Shown here: positions 46,540-57,697 of the stretch, in pieces
Layout of the letters: every line of letters begins with the position of its first letter
How positions within the stretch are numbered: position 1 is the stretch's first letter
Assembly: GCA_009617715.1 (NCBI GenBank)
Contig: VTFK01000287.1
Span: 248,001 to 312,000, forward strand
Direction: 5' to 3'
Length of the DNA stretch: 64,000 nt
Origin: Plectrocnemia conspersa
Lineage: Eukaryota; Arthropoda; Insecta; Trichoptera; Polycentropodidae
Notes under the pieces: generated by a model
The model's input: the letters and a program-made list of their open reading frames with translations, nothing else
The model's database searches: none
Told to the model about the DNA's origin: nothing
Position numbers and translations under genes: made by a program

Positions 46540-46698
46540 GTCAAGGGGGGGGGGGGGAGTTGTCCAGTCAGTAGTCGTTTTTTTTAATATTTCGATTTCA
46601 TTAAGATTAATAATATTTCATTACATGACACGCATTTTTCTGGCCAAATTCAAGGGGGAGGCAAATGCCCCATCTGCCCCTCCCAAATGACGTCCCTG
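46540..46698. mobile_element. Poly-G family copy, right end intact
   Basis: A G tract at about 46546-46558 is followed by TTGTCCAGTCAGTAGTCG, TTCATTACATGACACGCATT, and the right end CCCAAATGACGTCCCTG. The right end matches that of the element at 41400-41690. The left end is blurred (AACGTCAAGGGG). Confidence 0.6.
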
Positions 46699-47960
46699 TC
46701 ACTATTATGCATTACACTTATTCATTGTACTTTTTATTCAGCACTAACGACGGATAATTCAACTCCGCTCGCGATCCCAGCTCGTCTATCGAGCAAAACC
46801 TTGCGGTGTTGCGGTTTTGGAATACTATTCAAAATGGCCACTGCGTGTATAATATCTATGACAAACGCGTACAGAAACGGCCAAGTACATGCACATTATC
46901 TAGCCTTGCGACTATCGGTAAAAGGATCCGTAAATGGGTTACGGTGCCGCTCAGGTTCAAGTTGCACAAGTCGTGTTGCTGCATTCGCGACTTGATTCAC
47001 GTCCACTTGACTGAAAATATTTGCAGTTGCTGGAGAATCTTGTGGTGTTCTGAATGTTTCAGAATTCTCAACGAGCATACAATGCTCGGATAACGCACAT
47101 ATGAGTGAATTTCTCTGACCGTGAGTGACGTTTAGCACGAGCGCTCATATCGAAGATTTATTGCATTATGAATGCATTTAAGCGCAGTAACGCGTGCGGT
47201 TCTAAACACGTGCTAGATTATGTTATATACATACGTCGACACTGCGTTAAAAATTAAATGTTATTCACTCGTGTTAGTGCCAATTGCGATTCTAAGCAAC
47301 TTGGCTCGTGTAATAACTGTGACGTCGTATATTCAGATACTCCCATTGCCTTTCACGTTGGGCTGAATTGTATCAAAGTTAGATATTAGTTGACACGTAC
47401 AAATTATTATACATCATTTCTTGTATCTTCCAATTCTCTCGAAGCGCTACTGACACTAGCAGATAGCATTCTTTAATGAAAGTTGTAATATATGTACTTT
47501 TAAAAACCATACATGTACAGTAGTAATATAACATATTTTGAGAATATATCTACCGCATGAATACGACCCTTGCTTTGCAGTTTTGAATAGCATTTCATTG
47601 TTGCATGTTAAGATAAGTAGTGTGACTTGGCTGTTAATCAAAAATCAATATATTTAGAAATGCAACTTTGTTAGCTCTTCTTGGAACAAAGATCATAAAG
47701 AATTTTTAATGTTATATACAATTGTGAGACTGTACATTTAAATAAAACATATTATAAAAATTGGGTTAACATCCGCTGGCAATAAATTACAGGTTGATCA
47801 ATTATGAAAAGTTGATAAGTTATTTATAATACGAAGTAAGCATTTTTTAAACCACCATGCGTCCATTTTCAATTTTTTGTGAAAAAAGGAAAAATGTATC
47901 TATTTATTTAAAACTAAAACTAAAACCACTACTTAATCATTCAGTAAAACTATTTTAGGA
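46699..47960. other. Gene-free; GC-richer block 46740-47140
   Basis: The block 46740-47140 is repeat-free. A minus-strand frame at 46896-47138 (80 codons, with TPQDSPATANIFSQVDVNQV) looks mildly protein-like, but the plus strand is open as well and no splice sites or family support it. I leave it uncalled. The rest is AT-rich. Confidence 0.4.
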
Positions 47961-48380
47961 GTATCGCCGTACATGTACGGTGGTCGATCTTTCACTGTTT
48001 TGAGGTATCCTAGATAGTTATATACATCTTTACTTATATAACTGAAGAAATAATAAATAAAAACTTCACAATTACATAATATTTTTATTTAATTTGAATT
48101 AATCTGAATGATTTATAAAGAAAATAATACCAATAAATGAAAGAGTACGAAATAAATTAACATAACAAAAGACATTTTATGTTAATTTTAGAAAAAATAT
48201 TAATATAAAAAAATCCACAAAAGCCGAATTATATATAATAAATATGTTTAATAAGTTATCAAAATTTAATAATAGATAAATTATTAAAACATACTAATAT
48301 AAAAAAGCTTTATGAATAAAATGTAAATATAGAGTACTTTAATATCAAAAAAAATTGAAAGATTATTTCGATGCTTTTTT
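47961..48380. repeat. Second copy of the CCGTACATGTACGG repeat
   Basis: The first 25 bases are identical to 10544-10568, followed by related AT-rich sequence (AGATAGTTATATA, then AAATCCACAAAAGCCGAATT near 48209). The palindrome CCGTACATGTACGG is kept without change while the flanks have diverged. Confidence 0.6.
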
Positions 48381-48548
48381 TTAGTTAAATAGATATAAAT
48401 TAGTATTTGGACAGTGAATTCTCCCGCTTCCCTTTACCTCTATAATCGCGTTTATAATTAGATCTAAAACGTAAAATAAATCATGAGAGCAACAGATGAC
48501 TCACTCTTACTAACGATAGAGTAATTAAAAGTGATGCCAGCACATACG

Positions 48549-48788
48549 CAGTTGCGTAGCTAGGGTATGTGCCGCCCAGGGTGATCCTTAAAATTGCCCC
48601 CCCCCCCCCATAATTTTTTTTTTTGCAGGGTCTTAAAATAATAAATTGGTTATTATTATGCTCTTGTTATTCGTGGATTTATATATGTTTTAGTGCATTC
48701 AAGGTTAAGAAACACACTAGACGATCCCATCGCGAATATGCCGCCCCCAAGCAAGTGCCGCCCGGCCCGTCCCATAGCTACGCCACTG
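48549..48788. mobile_element. hAT-like MITE, CAGTGGCGTAGC family, copy A
   Basis: Ends CAGTTGCGTAGCTAGGG and CATAGCTACGCCACTG are inverse complements with one or two changes. Flanking octamers CACATACG (48541-48548) and CAAATACG (48789-48796) match 7 of 8, which fits a hAT duplication with one later mutation. A C tract follows the left end. The element is collinear, inverted, with 59189-59445. Confidence 0.82.
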
Positions 48789-48796
48789 CAAATACG

Positions 48797-51364
48797 TATC
48801 GCTTAGTTTTATAATTATTGTGTATATTATTAGTGTAACATACGTTTGATCTAATATTTTTAATGTTTCGTATTTACATTTATTTATTTATTTATTTATT
48901 AGAAACACAACCGAAGTATAACTATATAAATATGTATGTTCATACATATTTCTCTAATCAACTGATATAAAAGATTAGTATATTTGCATAGAAATATCGT
49001 AATTTACACGTGTTTTTATTGAGAGGCGTTAAATTGCCTTTTTTTTATATGCATCTTAAGTTATTTACATAATAAATATATATTCTCGGTATTGATGCAC
49101 GTGTGTAAATTAACATTTTCTCACATACGCACACACACACACATACAATCGATTAACTTTCATTTTATGAAAATGATTTTATATCTTTGCGTTCCTTTCA
49201 CCAGTACCCAGCATCATAACGGAGTCCGAAAAGTTTCGAAATCGCAGTAAATCTATAGTAAATCCATCTATGGTTTTACGAGTTAAGATTTAGATATAGG
49301 CAATGAAGTAATTCTTTATAAGATTTGTGTCATGGCTACGACCGGTTAATCTACCGCCGGATAATCGACCGTTTTCTATTCGGACATCCGTGTTTCGATG
49401 GTTATCGGTTTTGCATGGACACATTACACAGAAACGATAATTTCATCGCTCGCATGTCAGAAACCGCATGCGTTTGCGTTTGCGTTCAACTTCGCGGCAT
49501 AATCGGTTCGAGGAAGCTGCTCGATTGATTGTGGGGGAAATTGCGAAAACCAACAATCCACCCTTTGTGTGCCTTTGTGTCTTTCAGTTATTGAATAAAT
49601 TGTGTGTATAATACATCCAATACTTTCAGGGGTCTTACAGAGTTTGTTTAAAAAAAAGGGTTATCCATTATTTAAATTTTGTTGTCAAACTTTGTAAATG
49701 TCTCGATTCTTTATAAAAAAAACGAATGTTGTCGATGTATATATAAAAAAATGTATCCTTAAATTCCCCTCTTTTCTTAAAGCCGTATTCTCGCGTTCAT
49801 TCTAAGTGTACTCTTTGCCTAATTGCAACGCTGTACCTAGAGTCAACGTGAATGTTTAAATTAAAGTGTATTTTACACGAACATTTATACAGAATAATAA
49901 TCCGCGTTAAAATATATATAATATATATTGCTAGGGACAAATGCCCTGTAGTGAAATAAAGATTGTGGCGTGTGATCTTATGTTCATTTGAAATGGGTCA
50001 AAGCATTAAAAAAATATGAAATAAAGTTCGATGTTCTTTAGTTATTTGAAATCGGCTTCTGGGCATTCTAAACCTTAGAGCTGCTTTCACATCTTGCTGC
50101 ATTGCAACAATTCGTTTCGATGCGATTTTCGATCGAACACGATGATGATAGCTTCTGTTGGTAATTCATCTGCGATTTCCCATCAACGCTCGTGCATAAG
50201 CGCACACACTTAGAGAGAGAGAAAGAATTATATTAATTCCAATGCAATAATGATTACGCTGCATAATTGACTGTGTCGCCCGCCAGGTGGAATTATTGGA
50301 GAGAAATCGCGTTTAATTGAAAATCGTTGCAGGATTTGCAATCGCACCGTTGCTGACCGACTACTTTGGATATCGTGTTGTAAGTTAAATATATGGTTGA
50401 TTAGTATAACGGTGCGAGTATGACTACTTCCTGTCTCAAACGTAGTAAAATCTACCTGAGCTCTCATCGTAGTTTTATTGAACCAAAGTCATATAACATA
50501 ATGAGGAGCCATAATCGTAAATTAGAAGCGTTATTCCCAAATCCGTATTCACTCTGAAATATTTTATTGCTTATTCTGTTCCGTAATAAAGAAAACTATG
50601 AAAACCTAATGGAATATAAGTGACCATAAACATTATCTGCACTAAAGCGAATGCGGTTTAAACGTACAACTTTTCATGTAAGCGATGTGGAATGTTTACA
50701 GACACTAACTATAAATGTATATTATTATCTTTCTACTATAAATTTAAACTTAAAAAGTTACTAAAATACATATTGAAATAGTTAATAGGTCATGTGTGAA
50801 GATAAATTATCAATGATTCTAGAGTATCGAGCAATTGAGTGATAGCACAATGTATCTCTTATTTACTTGTTTATTGTTGATTTTGTGCTATATATACATT
50901 AATTGTAGCCTCATTTCTTACATGCCTTAATGATACACTTATGGTATATGCTACGAAGGAAAAAATGTTAAGTAGCACTAGGGTAGTGGTTGAGTACTTT
51001 TAAGTATGTTGTAGAAAAAAATTAACTTCTTCTTGCGTTGTTATTATTTATAAATAAAAAAATATAGATAAAATATACGCCTATTTTTTTATAGGCTTTA
51101 TCAAATTACTTCTAGTAAAACTTGACTTTTCTCAGGAAAATTCTAGAAAATTAGGTTTAAAATAATATCTGACTTATCTTAATTTTTATTTTCTGATTTT
51201 TTAAACTTTTTTTTATTAATCCATACTTAATGGAACACATTTCTACCTAAATTTGCCTTTTTTAATATTTTATTAAATCCTACCGATATTAAATAATTAT
51301 TGGTGGTAAATTATTATTTATAAATAAGTTATTAAATATTTATTTATTATAAATCTTCCGTTAA
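48797..51364. other. Gene-free; microsatellites
   Basis: An (ATTT)n tract at about 48877-48900 and a (CA)n tract at 49129-49144 are present. 49330-49560 and 50100-50470 are somewhat GC-richer and repeat-free, with no recognisable frame. No exon is supported. Confidence 0.45.
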
Positions 51365-51650
51365 AACATGACGGGCGTTAGCCCAATGCGTTACTACAGG
51401 GTCAACACAATCAACAACTAGTGAGACACCATACTGAAATCAAATTAATGTTGTAAATTACAAACTATTATTACAATTTATCTATGCATGACCTAGCCGA
51501 TTTTAATTTTAATTATTCATCATATATATATTCATGAAAATCTAGGAAAACCTAATTTATGATGATCGATCGATATTATACTTTTATAATAATCACTAAT
51601 TCCATTTCCTGGACACGATAGCAATTGAAATACTATAGGGTTCATATGCA
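51365..51650 (+). repeat. Repeat family G, uninterrupted copy
   Basis: AACATGACGGGCGTTAGCCC, then AACACAATCAACAACTAGTG, GACCTAGCCGATTTTA, GAAAATCTAGGAAAACC and GATGATCGATCG occur in that order, without the hAT insertion found in the 21838-22790 copy. It is the reference copy for the family in this window. Confidence 0.75.
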
Positions 51651-53134
51651 TTTTAAACCCAGGTCTCTCAGGTATTACTCATTGGTCTATATAATTTTTC
51701 AACGATTTTCTGCTATGATAAATCTGCGGAAAAATCTTATTACATACAATAAGAAGAACCATAAACTTTTTTAATCTCGCATTTCAAAGACGAAATTATG
51801 TCAATTGTATTATTTAAATATTATACGATCTTTATAGTAGAAAATAACAAATGAATCTCTAGTTATTTGTATTATTTTATTAACACTTATCACCAGTTAC
51901 AACTGTGAAACGCAAGAACTCGTACAAAAATAAGGTATACCTCGTCTCTCGTCCTTTCTTGAAATAAATAGGACCTTTTTTTATGTAGATTTCGAATATA
52001 AATTTTCCGGTATATACGTCATAGACTTCTTCTATCGAAATCTACTTACAATCAGACGTCAATTCAAAATTATAATGTATTCGGAAATCAACCTTGACCT
52101 TCTCAATAATAAGAAGGTCATACATTATTTTTTAGTACATCCACGCCATAAACCTTAATCGATTAAAAAGTGGAGCCTTTTTCCTCATGTGCCAAAATTC
52201 TAATATGATTTTAAAATATTTTAATCGTCTATATCTATAATGTACAATTTTACATTTTTTTTGCTAAAACGTGTAAAATTATACGTCAATTTTAGTTGCA
52301 TTATTATTTTATTTTGCAATGATGTCTCTTTTTTCAGATAATAATTTTATTTTAATAAGCGCGTTTGCTTCATAAAAAATAGGTTTATGATTGATAGTGG
52401 TTTAATCATAGTATATATTAAATTCATTTTAAGTTCAATCCAAGACTAAATACTAATATAAAAGCTTTTGAATTATTAAAATCGCTTTTGACACGATTTA
52501 ATGCCGTAATTAGTTTTTCGTACCAAACGTATGCTACTTTTGGCTAAACTCGTTTATATAATTTCGTTAGCTTGCATGATTCAAAATAACGGCTCTTTCA
52601 AAAACTATATTGAATAATTAAAGTTTGGCGAATTCGTTACGGACTCCGACTCGAAAAATTGTGTTTTTATCTACGTTGACGATAGTAAGAATCTGTTTCT
52701 GTCGGGTGTGCATTTTTAATATTTTAACAAAAACGCATTTAAATTTATGTAAAAACTAATGCTACGGATCAAATCAGCATGTGATTTAACATATAAAATA
52801 AAAATATTTTATTGCCCATCGCTTAAAACCATTACCATATATGTATATAGGCATTCTGATTTCTCAATGATTTTTATTTCTTGATAAATGAGAATTCTCG
52901 GCTTCACTTCTCAATTTTTCTCGAGAATTTTGATGAATGAAAAATGTATGTAATACAGTTAGGCATTGCAGATATTATTACATGTATCTGCTATGGCTAA
53001 TACAAAATAATCATTTAAAAAACACATGCTATCCAAAGTAGAATCAAACTTCCTAGTTCTTTTTTTTGTTAAAAAAATTTCGCCTGTGGAAAAATTCCTC
53101 TCGTTTTGTGTTGGTTGATGCAACGGCGCCCACA
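51651..53134. other. Gene-free AT-rich DNA
   Basis: No exon or bounded element seen. Confidence 0.5.
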
Positions 53135-53256
53135 CTATTTTATTGCTTTTGACGGGAATTTTTGACTTCTGAGAAGTGATAATTGTTTTTGCGTTCTCCT
53201 ATTGACCAAAATTCAATTAGAATATACTTTGCCTAATACTCTCATATCAGAAGTCA
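53135..53256 (+). repeat. Family M1, right-half fragment
   Basis: TATTTTATTGCTTTTGACGG, then TTTTGACTTCTGAGAAGTGA, then ACTCTCATATCAGAAGTCAA matches the right half of copy 1 up to 4285. The left arm is absent, with the break close to that in the 32869 fragment. Confidence 0.75.
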
Positions 53257-53578
53257 ATGGTAATATCAATACGGATAGCTATCATATTATTAAAACTATA
53301 TAATTTCTAATAAAAAAAAACCTAATATAATTTCTAAATAATAAATAATCTGTTTGCAAAAATGCATCTTAGAATTGATGAATTATTCCCGATTTTCGTC
53401 AAAATATCTTATTCAATGTAGAATAATAGCTCAATTCCAACCCAGTATTTATTATATTTATATAGATATGTATTTAAATTATTTGAAGCAATGTGTACTA
53501 GTTACACATCACAGAAAAGAATTTTCTTCGGCTGTCAAAAGTATCGTGAGACAATTGTCAATAACAGACTATCGAAAA

Positions 53579-53900
53579 ATATAAATAACCCTAAATCGTT
53601 TTGCATGTTGCCGATTCCCATGCGTAATTTATTTTTTTAGATCACCAAAGCAAAGATAAAGCCGCCGGCTGGTTAGAGTAATAGTAAATCGTAAAATAAT
53701 TGTTGGTCGTTGAATAATTAAAAGTAGTGCATAGTGATATCTATTAATTGTAAGGTGTAGTAATATTTAATAATTAATTAATTAGATGGGATTAATTTAC
53801 AGACCTTGATTTTAGTCTGATGTTTACTAATTACTTGCAGTTGTTGCTTGTGTTAACCCCGCTGTAAAGCTTTAGGCTAACGCCTATCATGTTACCACAA
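53579..53900. repeat. Family J fragment followed by inverted family G fragment
   Basis: 53579-53700 matches the 149-bp unit of 1769-2066 (CATGCGTAATTTATT, CACCAAAGCAAAGATAAAGC, CGGTTAGAGTAA with changes). 53845-53900 (GTGTTAACCCCGCTGTAA, then GGCTAACGCCTATCATGTTA) is an inverted G-family end. Confidence 0.65.
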
Positions 53901-54499
53901 ATTATCAAGTAAAGCAATTTCTTATAAAACTATTTGTTTTTATAATTTTTGGAAGTAATTAAGCATTTTTTTAAATATTTTTTGCAAACTTGACTAGTAC
54001 TGCAATAATATATGAAATAATCTTCATCATTCGATACAATAGCTATACAATTTATCTAAAACTATAACTGCTATAATTTGAATCAAACTTTTCTGTAAAA
54101 ATTAAAAAAAACTGTTCCAGCCTAATCCGTTATCTTGTTTAAAATGGCAAATATTCAAAACATTTAAAATAATGTCACAATTTGCGATATTCCTGGTTTT
54201 TAACTATTTTTTTGCTACTTTAGCAAGAATTAGTCTGATATATTTTTTTATTGGACTGTTTGTAGTATTTGTTTCAGATAAAAAAAATTTTTTCGAAAAA
54301 TATATCAATAATTCCAAATGGATCGGCAACTAAAGGGTTAAAAAATATATTTCCTTTTTACATAAGATTTATTGATATGATATGTGGGAAGGGAATATGT
54401 AAAATATTAATAATTTGAGTAAATTCCACTGAAAAACAAGGTCGAATTTTTTAACATAATTAATTATTTTCAATACTTGACCTTCTCAATTTAGAGCGT
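53901..54499. other. Gene-free; a family I fragment
   Basis: TTCCAGCCTAATCCGTTATC and TTGTTTAAAATGGC at 54115-54148 belong to family I. Nothing else was seen. Confidence 0.45.
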
Positions 54500-54940
54500 C
54501 GTAAATTTCTCGCGATTGCCAACCCCGCAGCGTAAGGGCGCTAAAACCACGCACGTCATAAACTTAAATCAATGCGAGAGAAACAAGGGAAAAACTATCG
54601 CCGCGGAAGCCGTCTTTTCTTTCGCGTTGCACCACTATCAAATGTGTGTGGGCGTGAGTGTGGGTTGTGAGCGCGCGGGGTCAAGATAAACAACCACCGT
54701 GAGCGCGTCACGTGTATGCATGTGTGAGTGCGCGCGTGTGAGTAGCGATTTTGTTTGGCGTCGTCGTTTGCGCACGCGAGCGTCGCCGGCGTCGCGCCAC
54801 GTGACGCCGAACGCCGGCCGGCCGGCTCTCATTGCCGCACAGGGGTCGGACCTCGCCGGGTCCTCGTCACGACAGCGCTCCTCGAAAACGCGCATATACG
54901 ACCGCAACGGTTCCAATGTTAGACAGGTAGCGTAGAAAAA
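54500..54940 (+). promoter_or_regulatory. Strong CpG-rich island, candidate internal promoter
   Basis: This is the most CpG-dense block in the window, repeat-free, with alternating GTGTG/GCGCG runs, a CACGTG E-box at 54798-54803 and GCCGGCCGGCCGGC just after it. It lies about 6 kb upstream of the well-supported exon at 60525. A plus-strand frame starting MCECARVSSDFVWRRRLRTR stays open to GTTAGACAG|GTAGCG, a possible donor at about 54928. That donor would leave phase 0, which does not fit the phase of the 60525 exon, so the frame is not called coding. A promoter with a non-coding first exon for a shorter isoform is the simplest hypothesis. Confidence 0.4.
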
Positions 54941-55749
54941 AAATATTTTTTGCAATTTGCTTACGTTCGTTCACACTATATATCATGGGCATGATTTTTT
55001 TTTTAAATAATTGTTTTTTACTTCCGAGAAGTGATTGTCTTTGCGTTTTAACGTTTCGTCTAATCTCACTTCAAAGAAGTGGTTAATTAATTTTGTGGCT
55101 TGTCATAGTGTGAACGATCGGTTGCTCAACTTTATTATGATTAAGGACCATATCGAGAATTATTTTTCTCGTTTACCTCATTGTTATTCTAACAATAATG
55201 CAATTTAAATTATATAATATATTATTTTAAATAGTGAATGCAATACGTTTGATTTTAATTTTAGAATTTTCCGGAAAGTTAATTTTTGAAAATTTATGTT
55301 TATTTTATTATTTTTGCACACGGGCGGACTACCTGTTGTTTATTTTGAACTGTCGACAAGATCGCAAATCAAGTTGGCTAACGAACTTAGCCAATAAGCT
55401 CAATTTTAAAAAAAAACTACAAGAAGCATTTTGGTGTATTTTCGCGCGTCCACTTTGTGTGCAGTTACCTTGACATGCCCTAGTTTTTCGCGAGTTCTCG
55501 GATATCCTCGGATTAAAGTCAAACTAAAAAATACGTATGTAGATACTAAATACTAAGAAATTAAATTTACGATGCTTTAAAATAATATGCATATTGATAA
55601 TCGACCAATTGTTTTAAATAGCTTTTTCTTAACGACGTCATTGAGTTATATGTGTGGTTAATATAATCATTCGTGTCCCTATTTCAAGATAATATAACAG
55701 CATTTTAAATAAAAAGAAAATATATCATATAGCAGTAACTAATTAAGTA
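54941..55749. other. Gene-free; M1-like and family I scraps
   Basis: TTACTTCCGAGAAGTGATTG at about 55018-55037 resembles M1. AAGTTGGCTAACGAACTTAG at 55371-55390 is an inverted family I core. No exon. Confidence 0.45.
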
Positions 55750-57021
55750 TTAGGTAATCCCGGAATTAATGTCGTTTTTTATTAAAACTCAAACTTATTT
55801 TTTTTTTCAATTATTTAATATTTTTTTAATACAAAGTAATTTCTAGTGTTATCTACGACTCTTTGCCATCTTGTTACTAGATCTAAAATTCCTTTCTCAT
55901 AAAAGGCTTTTGGTTTAGATTCGAAGAACTCCGAAAGACCCGATTTCATTTCCACTTTTGTCGAATTGTCGAATTTTTTTTCCCCTAATTGGGTTTTTAA
56001 AAGCGAAATAAGTGAAAGTTGCTGGGTACCAATTCAGAGAATAGGGTGGATGCAATAAAACATCCCAGCTAAGGTCCTGGAGGGTAATATCGGCAACATG
56101 CGGTTGGGCGTTATCATGTTGAAGAATGACATTACTTTTTTTTTATTCACAAAAAGGTCTAATTTTTTGTAACGTCGTATTTAATTTGTCCATCTGTTCA
56201 CAATAGAGGGCTGCAGTAACAGTTTGCCCTTTTTTTTAAAAAACATCATAATAAATTACACCTTTCGAATCCCACCACACACACAATAATGCTTTCCGAG
56301 GATGTAGTCCTGGTTTTGGTGTTGGAATTGGGGTTTGACCTCGATTTAACCATTGTTTCTATTTTTTTTATATCATGATAAAGAACCCATTTTTCGTCTC
56401 TGGTGATAAGGTCATGGAGAAACGGGGTAAAATGTTGCTTTTTGCAGTATTTTGCATGTGTTGAGACGTTGAGCTTTGTTGCGTCGGTGAGCGCGTGAGG
56501 AACCGAGATACCTTTTTTTTAACTTTTCGCAGTTTCTCAAGATAACGATGGGTGTTCGACCGTGATGTGCCGACTTTCTTCGATAATTCATCAATGGTCA
56601 TAATCGGATTTGCTTCGATTTCCGCCTTTAGAGCTGGACTATCCACTAGACTGGGCCGTCCACTTCGAAGCTCGTCCTTCAAATCGAGATTGCCCGTTGG
56701 AAATTTTTTTTTTTGAACCCACTTTGGCACTTCTTTTTGTCCAGTATATCATCGTAAATGTCATAAATGCATTCTGTTGCTTCTGTCGCAGTTTTTTTTT
56801 AATGAAACGAAAACAGCATACAGCTTCTTAAATGTGTTTCCAAAGGACACTCTGCCATTGTTTGTAAATGGGGTAGAAAAGATTTTTTTTGTTTAAAAGA
56901 AAGGCAAAGGATCACAGAAAAGAAAAAAATTACAACGCACGTCTTCACTGCTCATCGGACCCAAAAATACTAAGCCAAAGTTGCCTATTAAAAAAACGAC
57001 ATTAATTCCGGGATTACCTAA
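55750..57021 (-). mobile_element. Complete but inactive mariner transposon
   Basis: The element is 1272 bp, the usual mariner size. It has perfect 31-bp terminal inverted repeats starting TTAGGTAATCCCGGAATTAA and a TA duplication on each side (55748-55749 and 57022-57023). A transposase pseudogene fills the interior on the minus strand. Perfect identity of the terminal repeats contrasts with the damaged coding region, so this copy may have been moved in trans after it decayed. It abuts another transposase fragment at 57119. Confidence 0.95.
55815..56858 (-). pseudogene. Mariner transposase pseudogene, near full length
   Basis: The ATG at 56856-56858 starts MAECPLETHLRSC. A TAA follows within 20 codons. 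Then come ATECIYDIYDDILDKK, a frameshift, TGNLDLKDELRSGRPSLVD and MTIDELSKKVGTSRSNTHRY (helix-turn-helix). Further frameshifts lead to LITRDEKWVLYHDI (first catalytic Asp present), VILQHDNAQPHVAD (second Asp present) and HPPYSLNWYPATFTYF, where the usual SPDLAPSD has lost both aspartates, so the third catalytic residue is gone. The C-terminus FFESKPKAFYEKGILDLV, then TRWQRVVDNTRNYF is intact to the stop at 55815-55817. The span of 348 codons equals the family's length. It cannot encode an active enzyme. Confidence 0.92.
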
Positions 57022-57118
57022 TATATACACATATCAAGAATAAACATCAACGTTTTACCTTTTCAACGCGAAGATATTTCAGATCCCTTCTAATTATTTT
57101 TCAAAACTATTATTGATA

Positions 57119-57697
57119 TTAATATTTATTTCGCACATAGATGTTGGTTTTTAGGTACTCAAATGCTTCGGGTTTGTCGGCGTAGACACGATTAGCGCAA
57201 CCCCACAAAAAATCCAACGGCATTAAATCGCATGATTTTGGCGGCCAGTTGACGTCTCCAAAACGTGAAATAATGCGACCTGGGAACTTTTCATTCAAAA
57301 CATCCAACGTTGCACCCGATGTATGGAAAGTTGCGCCATCTTGGTAGCAAAATTCGGTTATAATACGCCAATAGCGCTCACCATTGACTGTTACAGTCCG
57401 TCCTTCATTGTTTTCAAAAAAGTATGGCTCAATGACGCTGCCTGACCACAATGCGTACCAAAGAGTCACTTTTTTTGGCATGTGATTGTCTCTCGTGAAG
57501 CACATGAAAATTTTATGGCCCCATATGCGGCAATTTTGCTTATTAACTTACACAGAAAGGTGCAAATGTGCCTCATTAGAGAAGATTTTTTTTGAAAAAT
57601 CAGCATCAACTTTCTACTACTCTAACACTCAATCTGCGTAAATTCTTCGCTGTTCATGGTATCTGTGCTTCAGTTGTTGTGTTATCTTAATTTGACA
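57119..57697 (-). pseudogene. Second Tc1/mariner-superfamily transposase fragment
   Basis: The minus strand reads CQIKITQQLKHRYHEQRRIY, then AD, stops, KVDADFSKKIFSNEAHLHL, a stop, VNKQNCRIWGHKIF, MPKKVTLWYALWSGSVIEPY, FFENNEGRTVTVNGERYWRI, then QDGATFHTSGATLDVL, FPGRIISRFGDVNWPPKSCD and LMPLDFLWG. This is the common arthropod lineage with the 'FSDEAHF...QDGAT.HT...WPPRS.DLTPLDFFLWG' blocks. The first catalytic Asp is Asn (FSNEAH). A short deletion removes the 'W..L......WF' piece before QDGAT, and at least four in-frame stops occur. It belongs to a different lineage from the neighbouring 55750 mariner, from which it is separated by about 100 bp. Terminal repeats were not found. Confidence 0.88.

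Noticed and set aside
46896..47138. 80-codon minus-strand frame that looks mildly protein-like
   Set aside because: Two plus-strand frames are open over the same bases and no splice boundary or family match supports it.
54699..54935. Alternative coding first exon for the 60525 exon
   Set aside because: The candidate donor leaves phase 0, whereas the 60525 exon needs two preceding bases of a codon. The other frames contain stops.
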